This document shows, piece by piece, positions 25,503-35,264 of a DNA stretch of 64,000 nt. Where the stretch lies: positions 16,822 through 80,821 of the forward strand of contig JAKQDH010000092.1 of the NCBI GenBank assembly GCA_029558835.1, given 5' to 3'. Each line of letters starts with the position of its first letter. Position 1 is the stretch's first letter. Under the pieces are notes generated by a model. The model made no database searches. It was not told the DNA's origin and saw only the letters and a list, made by a program, of their open reading frames with translations. The position numbers were made by a program, and so were the translations under genes. The stretch comes from Planctomycetota bacterium (GTDB lineage Bacteria; Planctomycetota; Phycisphaerae; UBA1845).

Positions 25503-27974
25503 ATGACACCGAGACACGTTTGCCGATTGGTATCAGCAACCCATGCCAGCATGAGGAGCCACCGTTACCGCAGGTGGGTGCTGCCCTGTGCCCTGGCCGC
25601 CGCCGCGCTGGGCACCACGGGTCGGGCGTTTGCGGCCGACGAGATGAAACCGGCCGTCGAGAAGCGGGTCAAGGGGGCCACCGTCATGGTCGCCACCGCC
25701 GTCTCCGAACGCGAAAAGGGCGATCGACCCGTGGGTTTCGGGTCGGGGTATTTCATTAACCGCACCGGCCTGCTGATGACCAACAACCACGTGGCCGACA
25801 TCGCCCACCAGCGCAGCGACCTGGAGAAGCAGCGGACGTACTACAACGCGGGCAGGGTCACCTGGAGGGTGATCGTCGACTCCGGGACGGACAAGCAGAA
25901 GATCTGGGAGTGCATTGACGTTTACGGCAACGACGAGGCGGACCAGCACCTCCTCCAAGCCATCGACGAGGACGGCAACAAGCTGGAAACACCTAACTTC
26001 CTGCCGCTGCTGCCCGAGTCTCGCCTGCACGAAAGTATGCAGGTTTGGAACTTCGGCTTCCCCGGCGCGGACAGCCAGCGTATGACGGGTCAGCAACACC
26101 CGGAGGTGACCGTCACCACCGGCCACATCCGCCAGTTGCCGCGCACGCCCGGCGGGCGCGTCCGGATGGTCTACGTGGACGCCCAAGCCCGCCCGGGCAA
26201 CAGCGGCGGTCCCAGCGTCAACGTGGACGGGTACCTCGTCGGAACGGTCACCCTGATGGCCAAGCCCGAGGACCGTGACACGACCGCCAACGACACCGGG
26301 CTGGTGCCGGCCAAGATCACCCGCGAGATGGTGCGGAATGCCTACGCCCTCGGCAAGATCCATCCGGGCACCGACTTCACGCCCTTCATGAGCATCCTCA
26401 CCAACGAGGACGGCAAGGTCATCCTCCCCGAGTTCCCGCGCCTCCGGGACGGCGAGGCGGTGTACTTCCCCGATGGCGATCGTCACTTCGGCAAGATCAC
26501 CACGCAGAACATCACCTGGAACTCGCCGTTGGGTGCCTTCGAGGTGCCCCTCGACGTGGTGGCCTACGTGATGAGCCACGCCGACGGGTGCAACCTCTAC
26601 CTGGAGGGCGGCAACCGCATCAGCGCCACGGCCGTAGGCTCCAGTTTCAAGTTCGAACCCAAGGGCGGGCAGTTGACGGACTTGGAATTCGACGACGTAG
26701 GTGTGGTCGCGTTCCGCACCTCGGACCGCAAGATCGAGTCTCTGCCGCCCAAGGTGCTCGAGTTTGACGCCGACCAGGCCCATCTGGTGCTCACGGACGT
26801 GCAGGGCAAGGCCAAGCTGGAGAGCCGCGCGGGTACCCTGGAGGTGGACCTGGAGAGCGTCGCCCGCGTCGAGCGCCGGGCCGACGGTCAGCGCCTGGTG
26901 AAGCTGCGCGACGGGCGACGCATCACCGGCGAGTTCACCAGCGACCCCATCCAGGCCACCATCGCGGCCGTCAACCTGCCCATTCGGTTCAGCCTGGGCG
27001 ACATTGACCAGCTTACCATTGAGGTGGTCCGCTACGGCTTGGGCAGCGTGGCAGGTCTGGGCCTGCCGGGCGTGCTCAAGGACGGCGACTGGGACATCCA
27101 GGAGGTCGTCAAGCGGATCGAGAGCGACGACCTCCCGGCCGCCCGGACCAAGTTCGACGCGCTCATGGAGCCCGACAGCCTCCGCCGGTACCCCAACGTC
27201 AAGAAGGATCACCTTGCCCTCCTGGAGGGCGTCATCGCGCTACGGGAAGGCAAGTACGAGGACGCCGCCAAGGGACTGCGGAAAGCGTCCAAGGCCCGCA
27301 ACAACAACATCGTGGCCTATGCCGAGGCGTGCTCGGCCGTGCTCAAGCGTTTCCCTGAGAACACGTTCAACGGCAAACCGCTGAGCGACACCAACGCCTT
27401 TGCCCAGGCGGGAATGGTGCACGCCGACGAGCGCATCAAGGAAATCCGTATCTACCTGAAGGATGCCCGCCTGCTGGGCACCCAGGGCAAACTCCGGGGC
27501 GAGTACGTCTCCCCCTCGGCGCGCGGCGCGACGCGCGTGGCCCTCTACGATGACACCAAGAAAGGTGTGTTCACCCGCATCCTGGCTGATGCGCGCAAGT
27601 ACGAGCAGTCCATGAAGATCGCCAGCGTCCTGGGCGGTGTCGAGGCCGATGACGAACTCATTCGTCTCTGGGACTTCGCCTCCCGCGCCTGCCTCCGCGA
27701 GTACATGCGCGCCCAGGTCGATATGCAGGAACTCACGCAGGACCGCGCCGGGGGCCCGCGTCCCGGGAGCGGCGCCGGCGCCCAGGCCAGAATCCAACGC
27801 GAAGCGGAAGCCCTACGCAAGGACGCCGAAAAGGCCTACGAAACCTACTGGGAGTTCCAGCGGAACCTTTATGAATACGGCTTCCGCATCGAGGACCCCG
27901 ACATCCAGAAGCAGCGCGAGGACCAGGAACAACGCGGCAAGACCGAAGAGCCCAGCACCGAACCCGGACCGTGA
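25503..27974 (+). CDS. Secreted trypsin-like serine protease family protein with long C-terminal extension
   Basis: About 823 residues. ATG 25503 has GGAG upstream; ATG 25551 is an alternative giving a classic signal peptide (MRSHRYRRWVLPCALAAAALG...AFAAD). The protease part shows GFGSGYFINRTGLLMTNNHVAD (catalytic His) and ARPGNSGGP (catalytic Ser). The usual DLALL Asp motif is not obvious, so activity is not certain. The middle has beta-rich units about 60 residues long (VYFPDGDRHFGKI; NRISATAVGSSFKF; DGRRITGEF), and the C-terminal third is helical and charged, with a coiled-coil-like end. A good promoter precedes it. It looks like a stand-alone gene for an exported or periplasmic protein. 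Confidence 0.8.
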   Translation: MTPRHVCRLVSATHASMRSHRYRRWVLPCALAAAALGTTGRAFAADEMKPAVEKRVKGATVMVATAVSEREKGDRPVGFGSGYFINRTGLLMTNNHVADIAHQRSDLEKQRTYYNAGRVTWRVIVDSGTDKQKIWECIDVYGNDEADQHLLQAIDEDGNKLETPNFLPLLPESRLHESMQVWNFGFPGADSQRMTGQQHPEVTVTTGHIRQLPRTPGGRVRMVYVDAQARPGNSGGPSVNVDGYLVGTVTLMAKPEDRDTTANDTGLVPAKITREMVRNAYALGKIHPGTDFTPFMSILTNEDGKVILPEFPRLRDGEAVYFPDGDRHFGKITTQNITWNSPLGAFEVPLDVVAYVMSHADGCNLYLEGGNRISATAVGSSFKFEPKGGQLTDLEFDDVGVVAFRTSDRKIESLPPKVLEFDADQAHLVLTDVQGKAKLESRAGTLEVDLESVARVERRADGQRLVKLRDGRRITGEFTSDPIQATIAAVNLPIRFSLGDIDQLTIEVVRYGLGSVAGLGLPGVLKDGDWDIQEVVKRIESDDLPAARTKFDALMEPDSLRRYPNVKKDHLALLEGVIALREGKYEDAAKGLRKASKARNNNIVAYAEACSAVLKRFPENTFNGKPLSDTNAFAQAGMVHADERIKEIRIYLKDARLLGTQGKLRGEYVSPSARGATRVALYDDTKKGVFTRILADARKYEQSMKIASVLGGVEADDELIRLWDFASRACLREYMRAQVDMQELTQDRAGGPRPGSGAGAQARIQREAEALRKDAEKAYETYWEFQRNLYEYGFRIEDPDIQKQREDQEQRGKTEEPSTEPGP

Positions 27975-28272
27975 CGGGCAACCTCATTGCCGGCCGGGCA
28001 GCTCGTTGAAGAAGGAGCGCCCGCGCAGCGCCTCGTTGCGCATCGTCTTGGGGTTCCTCCGCGCGCTGCCCGGTGCGGCACTGCTGCATGTCTGACGCGG
28101 CGGCCCTGAATAGGTCCGCGCAGTCAAGAAACCGACGCCGAGGCCAGGGTGGCAGGGCCAAGCGCAGCGCCGCCATGCGCTCCCACGTGCCCAATGCTGC
28201 CGTCTGCACCAGCATGCCGGTGCCTTCGGCTTGGGCAGAGCACCCCCCAGTTTCCCGTTTGGGTGGTCCCAT
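27975..28272. other. 298-base gap
   Basis: No recognisable gene, clear hairpin or promoter between the protease-like gene and the convergent acetyltransferase gene. Open frames here have no family resemblance I can name. Confidence 0.4.
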
Positions 28273-28686
28273 TCAGCGCCACAGCCGGAACATCCCCGGC
28301 CGGTCCGCCGGCCGCTCCGTGAAGCCGTACTTCTCATAGAAGCTCGCCACCCCGCTGGCGGCCATCAGACCCACGAACGCCCCGGGGCCCGCATGGGCGT
28401 CCAGGTAGCCCATCAGCGCCCCCATGATACGCGCGCCCAATCCCCGGCCCTGAAAGGCCGGCAGGACGACGACGTCCTGGAGGTAGAAGTAAACGCCCCC
28501 GTCGCCCACAATCCGTCCGCAGCCCACGATGCTCCCCTCGCACTCCACGCACACGGCATACAGGCTGCCGGCAAGCCCCCGCGCCACGCCTGCGACATCG
28601 ACATCGCCCCATCCCACCGCCCGCCGCAACGCGCGGTACTCCTCGCCCGTCGGGACACGTTCCACCAGTCGGAAGTCCTCGCTCAT
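28273..28686 (-). CDS. GNAT family N-acetyltransferase
   Basis: 137 residues from the ATG of MSEDFRLVE, which has GTGAGG upstream. The acetyl-CoA binding motif A is clear (VVVLPAFQGRGLGARIMGAL, i.e. Q-x-R-G-L-G), with YFYLQDVVV before it and SFYEKYGF near the C-terminus, all typical of small-molecule GNAT enzymes. Cytoplasmic; substrate unknown. It appears monocistronic and convergent with the protease-like gene. Confidence 0.92.
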   Translation of the reverse strand: MSEDFRLVERVPTGEEYRALRRAVGWGDVDVAGVARGLAGSLYAVCVECEGSIVGCGRIVGDGGVYFYLQDVVVLPAFQGRGLGARIMGALMGYLDAHAGPGAFVGLMAASGVASFYEKYGFTERPADRPGMFRLWR

Positions 28687-29086
28687 GCGTGCCTCACCTC
28701 TACTTCGCCAGGCCGCGGTGGAGACAGCGTCGGTCCGCGGCAATCGGACGGCCGCAGCCGGTAGCCCCGGCCGAGCCTTGTTTCCCCTGTGCGGTGCCCA
28801 GGTACACCGGCAGCCCGGAGGAACACTGACTTACCGCTTGCGATTCGTATCGGCGATCCGAACCGCGGCCGTCAGGAAGCGGCCGAGCCCCACGCCGGTG
28901 GCGCCCGTGAGCGTATGCTCATTCAGGACGAACCGGGTCGCCACAGTCACCGACCGTTACGGCAGGGCGTCTGCGCCGCTCCGGGGCCGCCCCCTCGCCC
29001 CTGGGCAACAGGGGCGGGAGCACGCCTCCGGTGCTATCCGCCGAGCAGCGCCGCTTTCCTGCTATGATTGATGCCACCGAAAGCGT
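28687..29086. other. Gap of about 400 bases upstream of the first HAF protein
   Basis: No gene recognised. A hairpin CGCCCCTGGGCAACAGGGGCG near 28995-29016 may be a worn copy of the CCCTCTCC repeat family. The right end leads into the promoter of the HAF-repeat gene. Confidence 0.45.
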
Positions 29087-29092
29087 TATAAT
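29064..29092 (+). promoter_or_regulatory. Candidate promoter of the first HAF/PEP-CTERM gene
   Basis: A perfect TATAAT at 29087-29092 with a weak ATGATT at -35 (17-base spacer), about 77 bases before the start codon. The -10 stands out in GC-rich sequence. Confidence 0.45.
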
Positions 29093-29168
29093 ACGGGCTG
29101 CCAATCTCTGGGGGAACAAGTGGCAAGCGCCACAGGGTTGAAGGGCACACAATGGAGGTGGGATACAC

Positions 29169-30290
29169 ATGGACTTGTTGCTGCGCTATGTGACGGTGGC
29201 GGTGCTGTGCGTTGTCGCTTTCGGGGTGTCATCGCCTGCGCTGGCCGATTGGCAGCTCACTGATCTCGGTACTCCGAACGGACCCTGGGTTAGCGGGGCC
29301 TATGGTCTGAACAACGCCGGTCAGGTCGTCGGCTCGGGCGGAGTGCCCATGCCACCCCCTCCCGCCCCGCCCAGCGCCTTTTACTGGGAGAGCGGAATGG
29401 GCATGCTCGACATCGGCGTCCTCGGCGGCTACAGCACCAGCAACGCCGTCGGCATCAACAGCGCCGGCCGCGTCGTCGGCTGGGGCGATGACGCCGTGTT
29501 CCTGTGGGATGAGGCCACCGGCTTCACCGAGATCGATCTGGGGCCCGGCTTCCTGGAGGTAGGCGCGCTCAACAACTCCGATCAGGTCGTCGGGCGCGCC
29601 AGCCACCACGCGTACATCTGGCAGGCCGGCATGGGACGCGTCGACCTGGGCACGTTCGGCGGCTACAGCAGCGTGGCCCATGGCATCAACGACGCCGGCC
29701 AGGTGGTCGGAGCGGCGGAGAAGCCGGGCAGCCCCGTGCCGCTGCATGCCTTCGTGGTCACGCCGGAAAACGGCGTGTGGTATCGTGACGACGACAGTGA
29801 TGGGATCAACGACCTGATGTCTGATCTGAAGACCCTGCCGGGTCACGACATCAGTCAGGCCTACGACATCAACGTGCACGGCGACATCGTCGGGGCTTCC
29901 TACACGTTTGGAGTCCAGGACATCCGCGCGTTCATCTATCGCCACGGGGAGATGCAGAACCTGGGCACCCTGGACGGCGACAGCAGCATCGCCTACGCGA
30001 TCAACCAGCAGCGGCAGGTCGTCGGTTACTCGAAGACGGCCGCCGGCGTCGGCCACGGCTTCCTCTGGCAGAACGGCGTGATGGTCGATCTGAACGACCT
30101 GCTCCCGCCCGGCACCGGCTGGGAGATCATCATGGCCTCGGACATCAACGACTTAGGCTGGATCGCCGGCACCGGCGTGGGCCCCAACGGCGAGGCGCAC
30201 GGCATCCTGCTGATCCCGGAGCCCGCAGCCCTCGCGCTGCTGCTTCCCGGTTGCCTGCTGCTTACCGCCCGGCGGTTCCGCGTCCGGTGA
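29169..30290 (+). CDS. HAF-repeat PEP-CTERM protein
   Basis: 373 residues. GGAGGTGGG lies eight bases before the ATG. A Sec signal (residues 1-26, ending ALA) is followed by about seven HAF-type repeats (TIGR02913-like), each of the form L-G-x-x-G-G-x-S-x-A-x-x-I-N-x-x-G-x-V-V-G, for example DLGTFGGYSSVAHGINDAGQ. The C-terminus is a PEP-CTERM signal: IPEP, a hydrophobic stretch and Arg-rich end. PEP-CTERM proteins are exported and processed by an exosortase, usually ending in the extracellular matrix. The repeats probably form a beta-propeller-like fold. A second protein of the same design is at 50549-51649. Confidence 0.9.
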   Translation: MDLLLRYVTVAVLCVVAFGVSSPALADWQLTDLGTPNGPWVSGAYGLNNAGQVVGSGGVPMPPPPAPPSAFYWESGMGMLDIGVLGGYSTSNAVGINSAGRVVGWGDDAVFLWDEATGFTEIDLGPGFLEVGALNNSDQVVGRASHHAYIWQAGMGRVDLGTFGGYSSVAHGINDAGQVVGAAEKPGSPVPLHAFVVTPENGVWYRDDDSDGINDLMSDLKTLPGHDISQAYDINVHGDIVGASYTFGVQDIRAFIYRHGEMQNLGTLDGDSSIAYAINQQRQVVGYSKTAAGVGHGFLWQNGVMVDLNDLLPPGTGWEIIMASDINDLGWIAGTGVGPNGEAHGILLIPEPAALALLLPGCLLLTARRFRVR

Positions 30291-30449
30291 GCCGGCGCGC
30301 ACAGATCACAGGAGTGCTGCGCGCCGCCGAGCAGCCCGGCCTTCCTCCGGCTCACCCGCAGCCGTGTCCTTCATCGAGCGCTGGCTCGGGTGTTGTGATC
30401 CGTGATGCCCCGCCGGCGGGCTTCGTCGATTCCGACTGCGCGACACGGT

Positions 30450-30479
30450 CCCCCCTCTCACCCCAGAGGGCACCCGGGG
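30450..30479. repeat. Degenerate CCCTCTCA-type repeat
   Basis: CCCCCCTCTCACCCCAGAGGG followed by CCCGGGG, resembling a worn copy of the CCCTCTCC hairpin repeat, in the convergent gap between two PEP-CTERM genes. Confidence 0.35.
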
Positions 30480-30520
30480 ACGATTAGAAACAGAGCGGCT
30501 GACTGTGTTCCCGCCCGCGC

Positions 30521-33088
30521 CTACCTTCGGCGGCGCAGAAAGACGATGCCCAGCGCCAACAGGGCGAGGGTGGTCGGCTCCGGTACGATGGCATCGAGGC
30601 CATCGACGTCATCACCGAAGAGCAGGCCCAGACTCTCCGCCGTCGCGTACATCGCGAACGTCCCGTCGAAATCCGTGATGAAGATGTCCGCGGCAGAAAG
30701 CCCGAGGGCGAGCAACGACGCAGAATCCGGGGCCAGGCTGAACAAGGCCAGGTCCGTGGGCGGCCCGCCATGGAACGCGTCTATTCCCAGGAACAATGCC
30801 TCCAGGTTGGGGTCGTACGTATCATCTCCATGCGCCCCGTTGAAGATCAGGCTCGTCGAGATGGCGGGGCCGAAGTCCAGGAGGCTCTCGCCGATGATGC
30901 CGGGCGCCACGGAGGGCCTGAAGAAGGCCAGCGCGTCGATATCGTCCCCCTCTTCCGCCAGACCGATGTCGTCAAAGCCGTCGGCGAAGACCTGGGCGAG
31001 AGAACTCCGGTAGATGTCCTCGCCGTCCTCAAGCGAGAAGTACAGGTCGAAATTCACCGCCAGTCGGTCGGCCCCGACCCGGGGACGGTCGGCCGTTCCC
31101 CCATCGTTGTGCGCCATGATCGGCGAGTCGAGATTGGAGAGCGACACCGGTGGCAGGGCGGCCTGCGTGTAGAGGTCGAAGCTGTTGAGATTGTCGGGGC
31201 TGGGAACTGCCGCGGCGAGGGGACCGACGTTGGGCCCCAATCCCATGACCTCCTGGTTGATGGTGAGCGAGTTCGTCCGCCCGGCAAAGCGCTGCACGCG
31301 CTGATACGGGGGCTGGTCACCCGGGATCTCGAAGATATCGCCGGGCACCTGATTAAGCATAGATTGCCCGTTGACGGCCGATCCCGGCTGGCCCACGGAG
31401 TTCCGCCCGACGGAGAAGAACAGCGGCGACTGGGGGGTAATCCCGTCGCCCCCGAGAGACTGGGCGTCGATGACGTCCGCGCCGCGAATCAGGGCCGTGG
31501 CGTCCTCGTCGATGTAGCTGGCGTTGCTGCCGGTCAGGTGGGTACGGAAGATCGTACCGCCGGCTTCGCCGGGTACCGCCGGAGTCACGAGCGTATTGGC
31601 CCCCACCTGTAGCTGCGGGATGCTGCCGTACTGGGATTCCTGGTTCACTGCCGTTCTGGAAAGACCGACCGTGCCTGCATCAACGCCCATCAAGATGCCG
31701 TTGCCTCTCATCGTCCGAATCCGCGGGTCGGAGGGAGCAATCAGCGTGAGCCGGCCGTGGTTGGCCCCCGCGCCGCCGCCACCCACCGGGCTGAAGTCGA
31801 AGAACTGGCCGCACTTGTTCAGCTCGTCCGTGCCCGTGATGGCGTCGGGTCCGCCTCGGCGCGTGGTCGGGGCGCCAGTGTCGATCAACTGGTAGCCCGT
31901 GTCGGCAATCAAGCCGGGAATGTTGATCTGGCCGTAGGTGCGCGGCGCTTGGGAAGGGAGCTGCACCGTCTGATTGAGACGCACGGTTCCATCTACCTGG
32001 CGGACGATCACCTGCACCGTGCCATCGGACCGGACGAAACCACTGGGGTTCTCCTGACCGCCGATGTTCATGCCGGCCTCTCTCACCTCCATGGCGGCAT
32101 TCGTGTACGCCAGGACAGTGGACCCGTCGGCGTTCGCCGGCCGGTAACCGGGTTCGAGCCCCGCGAAATTCCACGGGACAATCCGAGCCACGTCCGGTCC
32201 AACCGCGTCTGCGACGGTGATCGTGAGTCGTCGATCCACGGGTAGCGCCGCGTTGACGACGGCGTTGCCGGGTGCCGGGGTAAGGGTCGTCGACGAGAAC
32301 TCCACGGGCGTGAGATCAACGAAGTGCACGAATCCCGGGTTGTCGTTTCGCCCTGGCACAGGCACCCGCGAATCGTCGTTGGCGAAGTAGCTCACACTTG
32401 AGGCGCGACGGTCCAACTCCAGGCTGGGGCCGCTGAGCCCGCGACCGTTGCCGCCCGTTACACCATCGTAGGCAAAGGCAATGGGTGTCGCATTGATGGG
32501 ATCGATGAAGACAGACAGGTTGGCTTCGGGGTCGGCGCGGGTCACGAAAGCGTCGCCCGTATGGTTCTCGCTGAAGCCGAAGTTGTAATCGAAGTACGTG
32601 GGGTGAAGACCGGCACAGCTCATCGCGGTCGTGCGCGCTGGGTCTGCCGTCTGGAAGGTATGGGCCGGGTCGCCAGCACGAACCGCCGGATCCACGCCGG
32701 CGGGCCACGCGACGCTGGTACGCTCCGGCTGGTTGAACGTCCCTCCGAACCAGCCGGCGCTGGTAATGGTCTGAGCGGCAACGGTGCCCTCATTGCGTGT
32801 GCGAGCCCACACCAGTTGAGGATGTAGAGGGGTACTCGGCGTCAGGCCGAACAAGGCCGCGGTTTCCCGAGAGAGTGTGTCGCACGGATCACCGGTGTCG
32901 AAGATGCCCACCGCAGTGCGCGTCTCGGGCGTGCCACCTGTCGTCCCCGAGTACCGCAGCCAGACGATGGGACGGATGTTCGTCTCGATCTGGCCTTCAA
33001 CGACCCCGGCCGCCGCCGGTGCTGCAAGACTGAGTCCCAGAGTGAGGCCAACCAGAGGCCTCGCCTTCCCTCCCAGAGTGGTGTTCAT
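30521..33088 (-). CDS. PEP-CTERM protein with aspartyl-protease-like DTG motifs
   Basis: 855 residues from the ATG of MNTTLGGKA, with GGAGGAA six bases upstream. Signal peptide to about residue 28. Near residues 60-82 the sequence VGIFDTGDPCDTLSRETAALFGL resembles the retropepsin-type block D-T-G-(A/S)-x-x-x-x-(I/L)-S...A..LGL. A second motif, ADTGYQLIDTGAPTT, lies near residues 365-380. A pair of DTG motifs is what a pepsin-like bilobal protease would show, but I cannot verify the fold. The C-terminus is a PEP-CTERM signal (VPEPTTLALLALGIVF then four Arg). It is convergent with the HAF gene and ends close to it. Nearby exosortase: none in the window. Confidence 0.85.
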   Translation of the reverse strand: MNTTLGGKARPLVGLTLGLSLAAPAAAGVVEGQIETNIRPIVWLRYSGTTGGTPETRTAVGIFDTGDPCDTLSRETAALFGLTPSTPLHPQLVWARTRNEGTVAAQTITSAGWFGGTFNQPERTSVAWPAGVDPAVRAGDPAHTFQTADPARTTAMSCAGLHPTYFDYNFGFSENHTGDAFVTRADPEANLSVFIDPINATPIAFAYDGVTGGNGRGLSGPSLELDRRASSVSYFANDDSRVPVPGRNDNPGFVHFVDLTPVEFSSTTLTPAPGNAVVNAALPVDRRLTITVADAVGPDVARIVPWNFAGLEPGYRPANADGSTVLAYTNAAMEVREAGMNIGGQENPSGFVRSDGTVQVIVRQVDGTVRLNQTVQLPSQAPRTYGQINIPGLIADTGYQLIDTGAPTTRRGGPDAITGTDELNKCGQFFDFSPVGGGGAGANHGRLTLIAPSDPRIRTMRGNGILMGVDAGTVGLSRTAVNQESQYGSIPQLQVGANTLVTPAVPGEAGGTIFRTHLTGSNASYIDEDATALIRGADVIDAQSLGGDGITPQSPLFFSVGRNSVGQPGSAVNGQSMLNQVPGDIFEIPGDQPPYQRVQRFAGRTNSLTINQEVMGLGPNVGPLAAAVPSPDNLNSFDLYTQAALPPVSLSNLDSPIMAHNDGGTADRPRVGADRLAVNFDLYFSLEDGEDIYRSSLAQVFADGFDDIGLAEEGDDIDALAFFRPSVAPGIIGESLLDFGPAISTSLIFNGAHGDDTYDPNLEALFLGIDAFHGGPPTDLALFSLAPDSASLLALGLSAADIFITDFDGTFAMYATAESLGLLFGDDVDGLDAIVPEPTTLALLALGIVFLRRRR

Positions 33089-33657
33089 TGCGCTTCCTCC
33101 ACATCTCGTTGACTGCACACTCGTCCGCTTGCGTATCCAGTCGCTGCGCAGCGCGCAGCCGGTAACCCGCGGACGGAATCATGCCCGGATGGGCATGGTC
33201 GCCGCAGACGCCCTCGAAGTTGGCGCTCCTTAGCCGCCAGCTTCACCGACATGGACCGCGATTCCGTTCCCCTGTTGCACTTGCGCTTCAGAACGCGCCG
33301 CCGCTAGACCAGACTCTACGTGTCGTTAATCAAGCTGAGACCCCGCACTTGACTCTCCACAGTGGCGTCGCCGAACTGCATTGAGTCATTGTACAGCGCC
33401 CGAGCTTGTCGCGCCTACCCGCTTTCGGACTTTTCTTGCGGTGTCGCTGGGGTTGGGGGAGATTGTGTCGGTCTTCGCACAAGGCCACCAACAGCAGGGG
33501 CTACCCTTCGGGCAGGCGGATACCGATGAGCAAGCGCACAGACTCACGTATTGTTGAGTCGGAGAATGTAAGGGCCTGAACGTGCTGACGCGCCCCCAGA
33601 CGCGGAAGGTGACCCGACGGGCTCGGCCCCGTGCGCTGACTGGACCAACCACGTAGG
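33089..33657. other. Gap of about 570 bases
   Basis: No gene recognised. It contains a hairpin GACTCA-8 bases-TGAGTC at 33541-33560 and a minus-strand TACAAT near 33388-33393 that might serve the PEP-CTERM gene, with no convincing -35. Parts look like degenerate coding sequence but I cannot name it. Confidence 0.4.
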
Positions 33658-34650
33658 CTAGCACCATAGCTCCGGCTGGGAACTGGGGATGCCGCGCCGT
33701 CGGCACCGACCCGCCCCGTTGCGGCGCTGGCGGGTGTTCCCGGGGCCGAGGGCGGTACCGTTGGCCGTGTTGGGGACGCTCGTGAGCGGGTCCTCGGTTC
33801 CGTCGAGCGGATTCCCCGGGGTGATCGCGGCCAGGCGGCGCCGGGTTTGTGTCACGTATTGCTTCGAGGTATCGAAGCCGAGGTAGCGGCGGTTCAGCTT
33901 CTTCGCTACAGCCAGGGTCGTGCCGCTGCCGGCAAACGGGTCCAGCACGACGTCGCCCTCGTTCGAGCAGGCCCGGATGATCCGACCCAGAAGCTGCTCG
34001 GGCATCTGGCAGCCGTGAAAGCCCATGCGCTCCTTGAACGTGCCGCAAACGCGAGGGAAGTACCAGGTGTCGCCGTCCGCGCCGAAGCCACCCGGCAAGT
34101 CTTGCGGCCTCAGCAGCCACGACGCATGCGGCGTCGGACGCATGATCCACGTATCGTCCGGCACGCGCCCCTTGGGGTTCGCCCGGCGATCACCGTAGAC
34201 GAGCTGCCGGGCGGATGGCACGCGAATCGCGTCGGCGTTGAATGTGAACTGCTTGGCGTCCTTCACGAAGTGGAACAGGTGCGCATGTGAGCGCGTGAAC
34301 TTCGCCTCACAGTGCACGCCGAACGTGTAATACCAGACGACCCAACTGCGGCAGGTCAGGCCCAGCTCGCGCGTGGCCGCCACCTTCAGCTCCGCCGCGT
34401 ACTCATCGCCGATCGCCAGCCAGAACGTCCCGGTCGGCTTCAGCACCCGGATGACCCCGGCCATCCACTGCCTGGACCAGTCGAGGTAGTCCGAGGCCGC
34501 CCGACGATCGTCGTATTCGTCGTAGTCGTAGCCGATGTTAAACGGCGGGTCGGCGAAAGTGAGATCAACGCAGCCGTCCGGCAAGCGCCGCATCCCGCGC
34601 AGGCAGTCCCCGCAAACCACGCGATCCACCTTCGGCGCTTCGGCACTCAT
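33658..34650 (-). CDS. Beta-class site-specific DNA methyltransferase
   Basis: 330 residues from the ATG of MSAEAPKVD. The catalytic motif DPPF (34-37, followed by [11 protein letters not shown]) is near the N-terminus and the S-adenosylmethionine motif DPFAGSGTT near the C-terminus, the order of the beta class (N4-cytosine or N6-adenine). The end (after [18 protein letters not shown]) is a low-complexity basic tail. No restriction endonuclease gene lies beside it, so it is an orphan methyltransferase or part of a dispersed system. A good minus-strand promoter precedes it. Recognition site cannot be predicted. Confidence 0.92.
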   Translation of the reverse strand: MSAEAPKVDRVVCGDCLRGMRRLPDGCVDLTFADPPFNIGYDYDEYDDRRAASDYLDWSRQWMAGVIRVLKPTGTFWLAIGDEYAAELKVAATRELGLTCRSWVVWYYTFGVHCEAKFTRSHAHLFHFVKDAKQFTFNADAIRVPSARQLVYGDRRANPKGRVPDDTWIMRPTPHASWLLRPQDLPGGFGADGDTWYFPRVCGTFKERMGFHGCQMPEQLLGRIIRACSNEGDVVLDPFAGSGTTLAVAKKLNRRYLGFDTSKQYVTQTRRRLAAITPGNPLDGTEDPLTSVPNTANGTALGPGNTRQRRNGAGRCRRRGIPSSQPELWC

Positions 34651-34763
34651 GGGCCCCGCTCCGCCTGCCCAGCGCACCCTCCCGCACCCCACCTGGTTCC
34701 CTGTCGGCTCTCCGACCGCCATGTGCGGCGGTGGCAACCCCCAACCGCTGGGGTTGGGTTAAC

Positions 34764-34792
34764 ATTCTACCGCCATCACTAGTAGTTGGCAA
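34764..34792 (-). promoter_or_regulatory. Sigma-70-like promoter of the DNA methyltransferase
   Basis: On the minus strand: TTGCCA (34792-34787), a 17-base spacer, TAGAAT (34769-34764). This leaves a leader of about 110 bases before the ATG at 34650. Confidence 0.55.
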
Positions 34793-34875
34793 TCACGGCG
34801 GCGGCCACCGGCACCGTCGCACCGTCCGGCCCAGGTCGATCGACCGCAGTGCGGCTCCCCCTCAATACACCGGCA

Positions 34876-35145
34876 CTATTCCTCGAAGGTGTGCCGCGGG
34901 GCGTCCTCCTTCAAGTACGCCTCGCGCTGCCGGCCATAGTCCTCCGCGAGCATGGCCTCCAGCTCCGGCGCGTCGGGCGACTGGGCGATGCGGGTCAAGA
35001 CGGGGATGCACCACCCACAGCCGGTACCTGCACCGAGGCACGCGGTCATCTGGCTGGCATGCTGCGGACGGACGCGCCGGCTGTAATTGAGCAGCTTGCG
35101 CAGCGAGACGTGAAAGCAATAGCAAACCTCATCGTCCGGACCCAT
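34876..35145 (-). CDS. BFD-like (2Fe-2S)-binding protein
   Basis: 89 residues. The Cys pattern CYCF (residues ~8-10) and CGWC (~43-46) in the frame CxCx(n)CxxC matches the bacterioferritin-associated ferredoxin / NirB-NifU central (2Fe-2S) domain (PF04324). The helix-turn arrangement KLLNYSRR...QMTACLGAGTGCGWC is typical. Likely a small electron carrier or iron-release partner; no bacterioferritin is in the window. The C-terminal ~35 residues are charged and helical. Monocistronic, divergent from proS. Confidence 0.85.
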   Translation of the reverse strand: MGPDDEVCYCFHVSLRKLLNYSRRVRPQHASQMTACLGAGTGCGWCIPVLTRIAQSPDAPELEAMLAEDYGRQREAYLKEDAPRHTFEE

Positions 35146-35264
35146 GCAAGGGACTGTAGCGGCCCGGCCCGGCCGGGTCCACGCTTGCGCTCCGCCGTCT
35201 GAGCTGTTCCGCCACCTGCCCCGGCTGCTTGCCAGCGGTGGCTGGGCGGAGTATTGATGCCCCC

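Noticed and set aside
25533..27212. 559-residue minus-strand open frame opposite the protease-like gene
   Set aside because: Shadow frame; the plus-strand gene has a promoter, signal peptide and conserved motifs.
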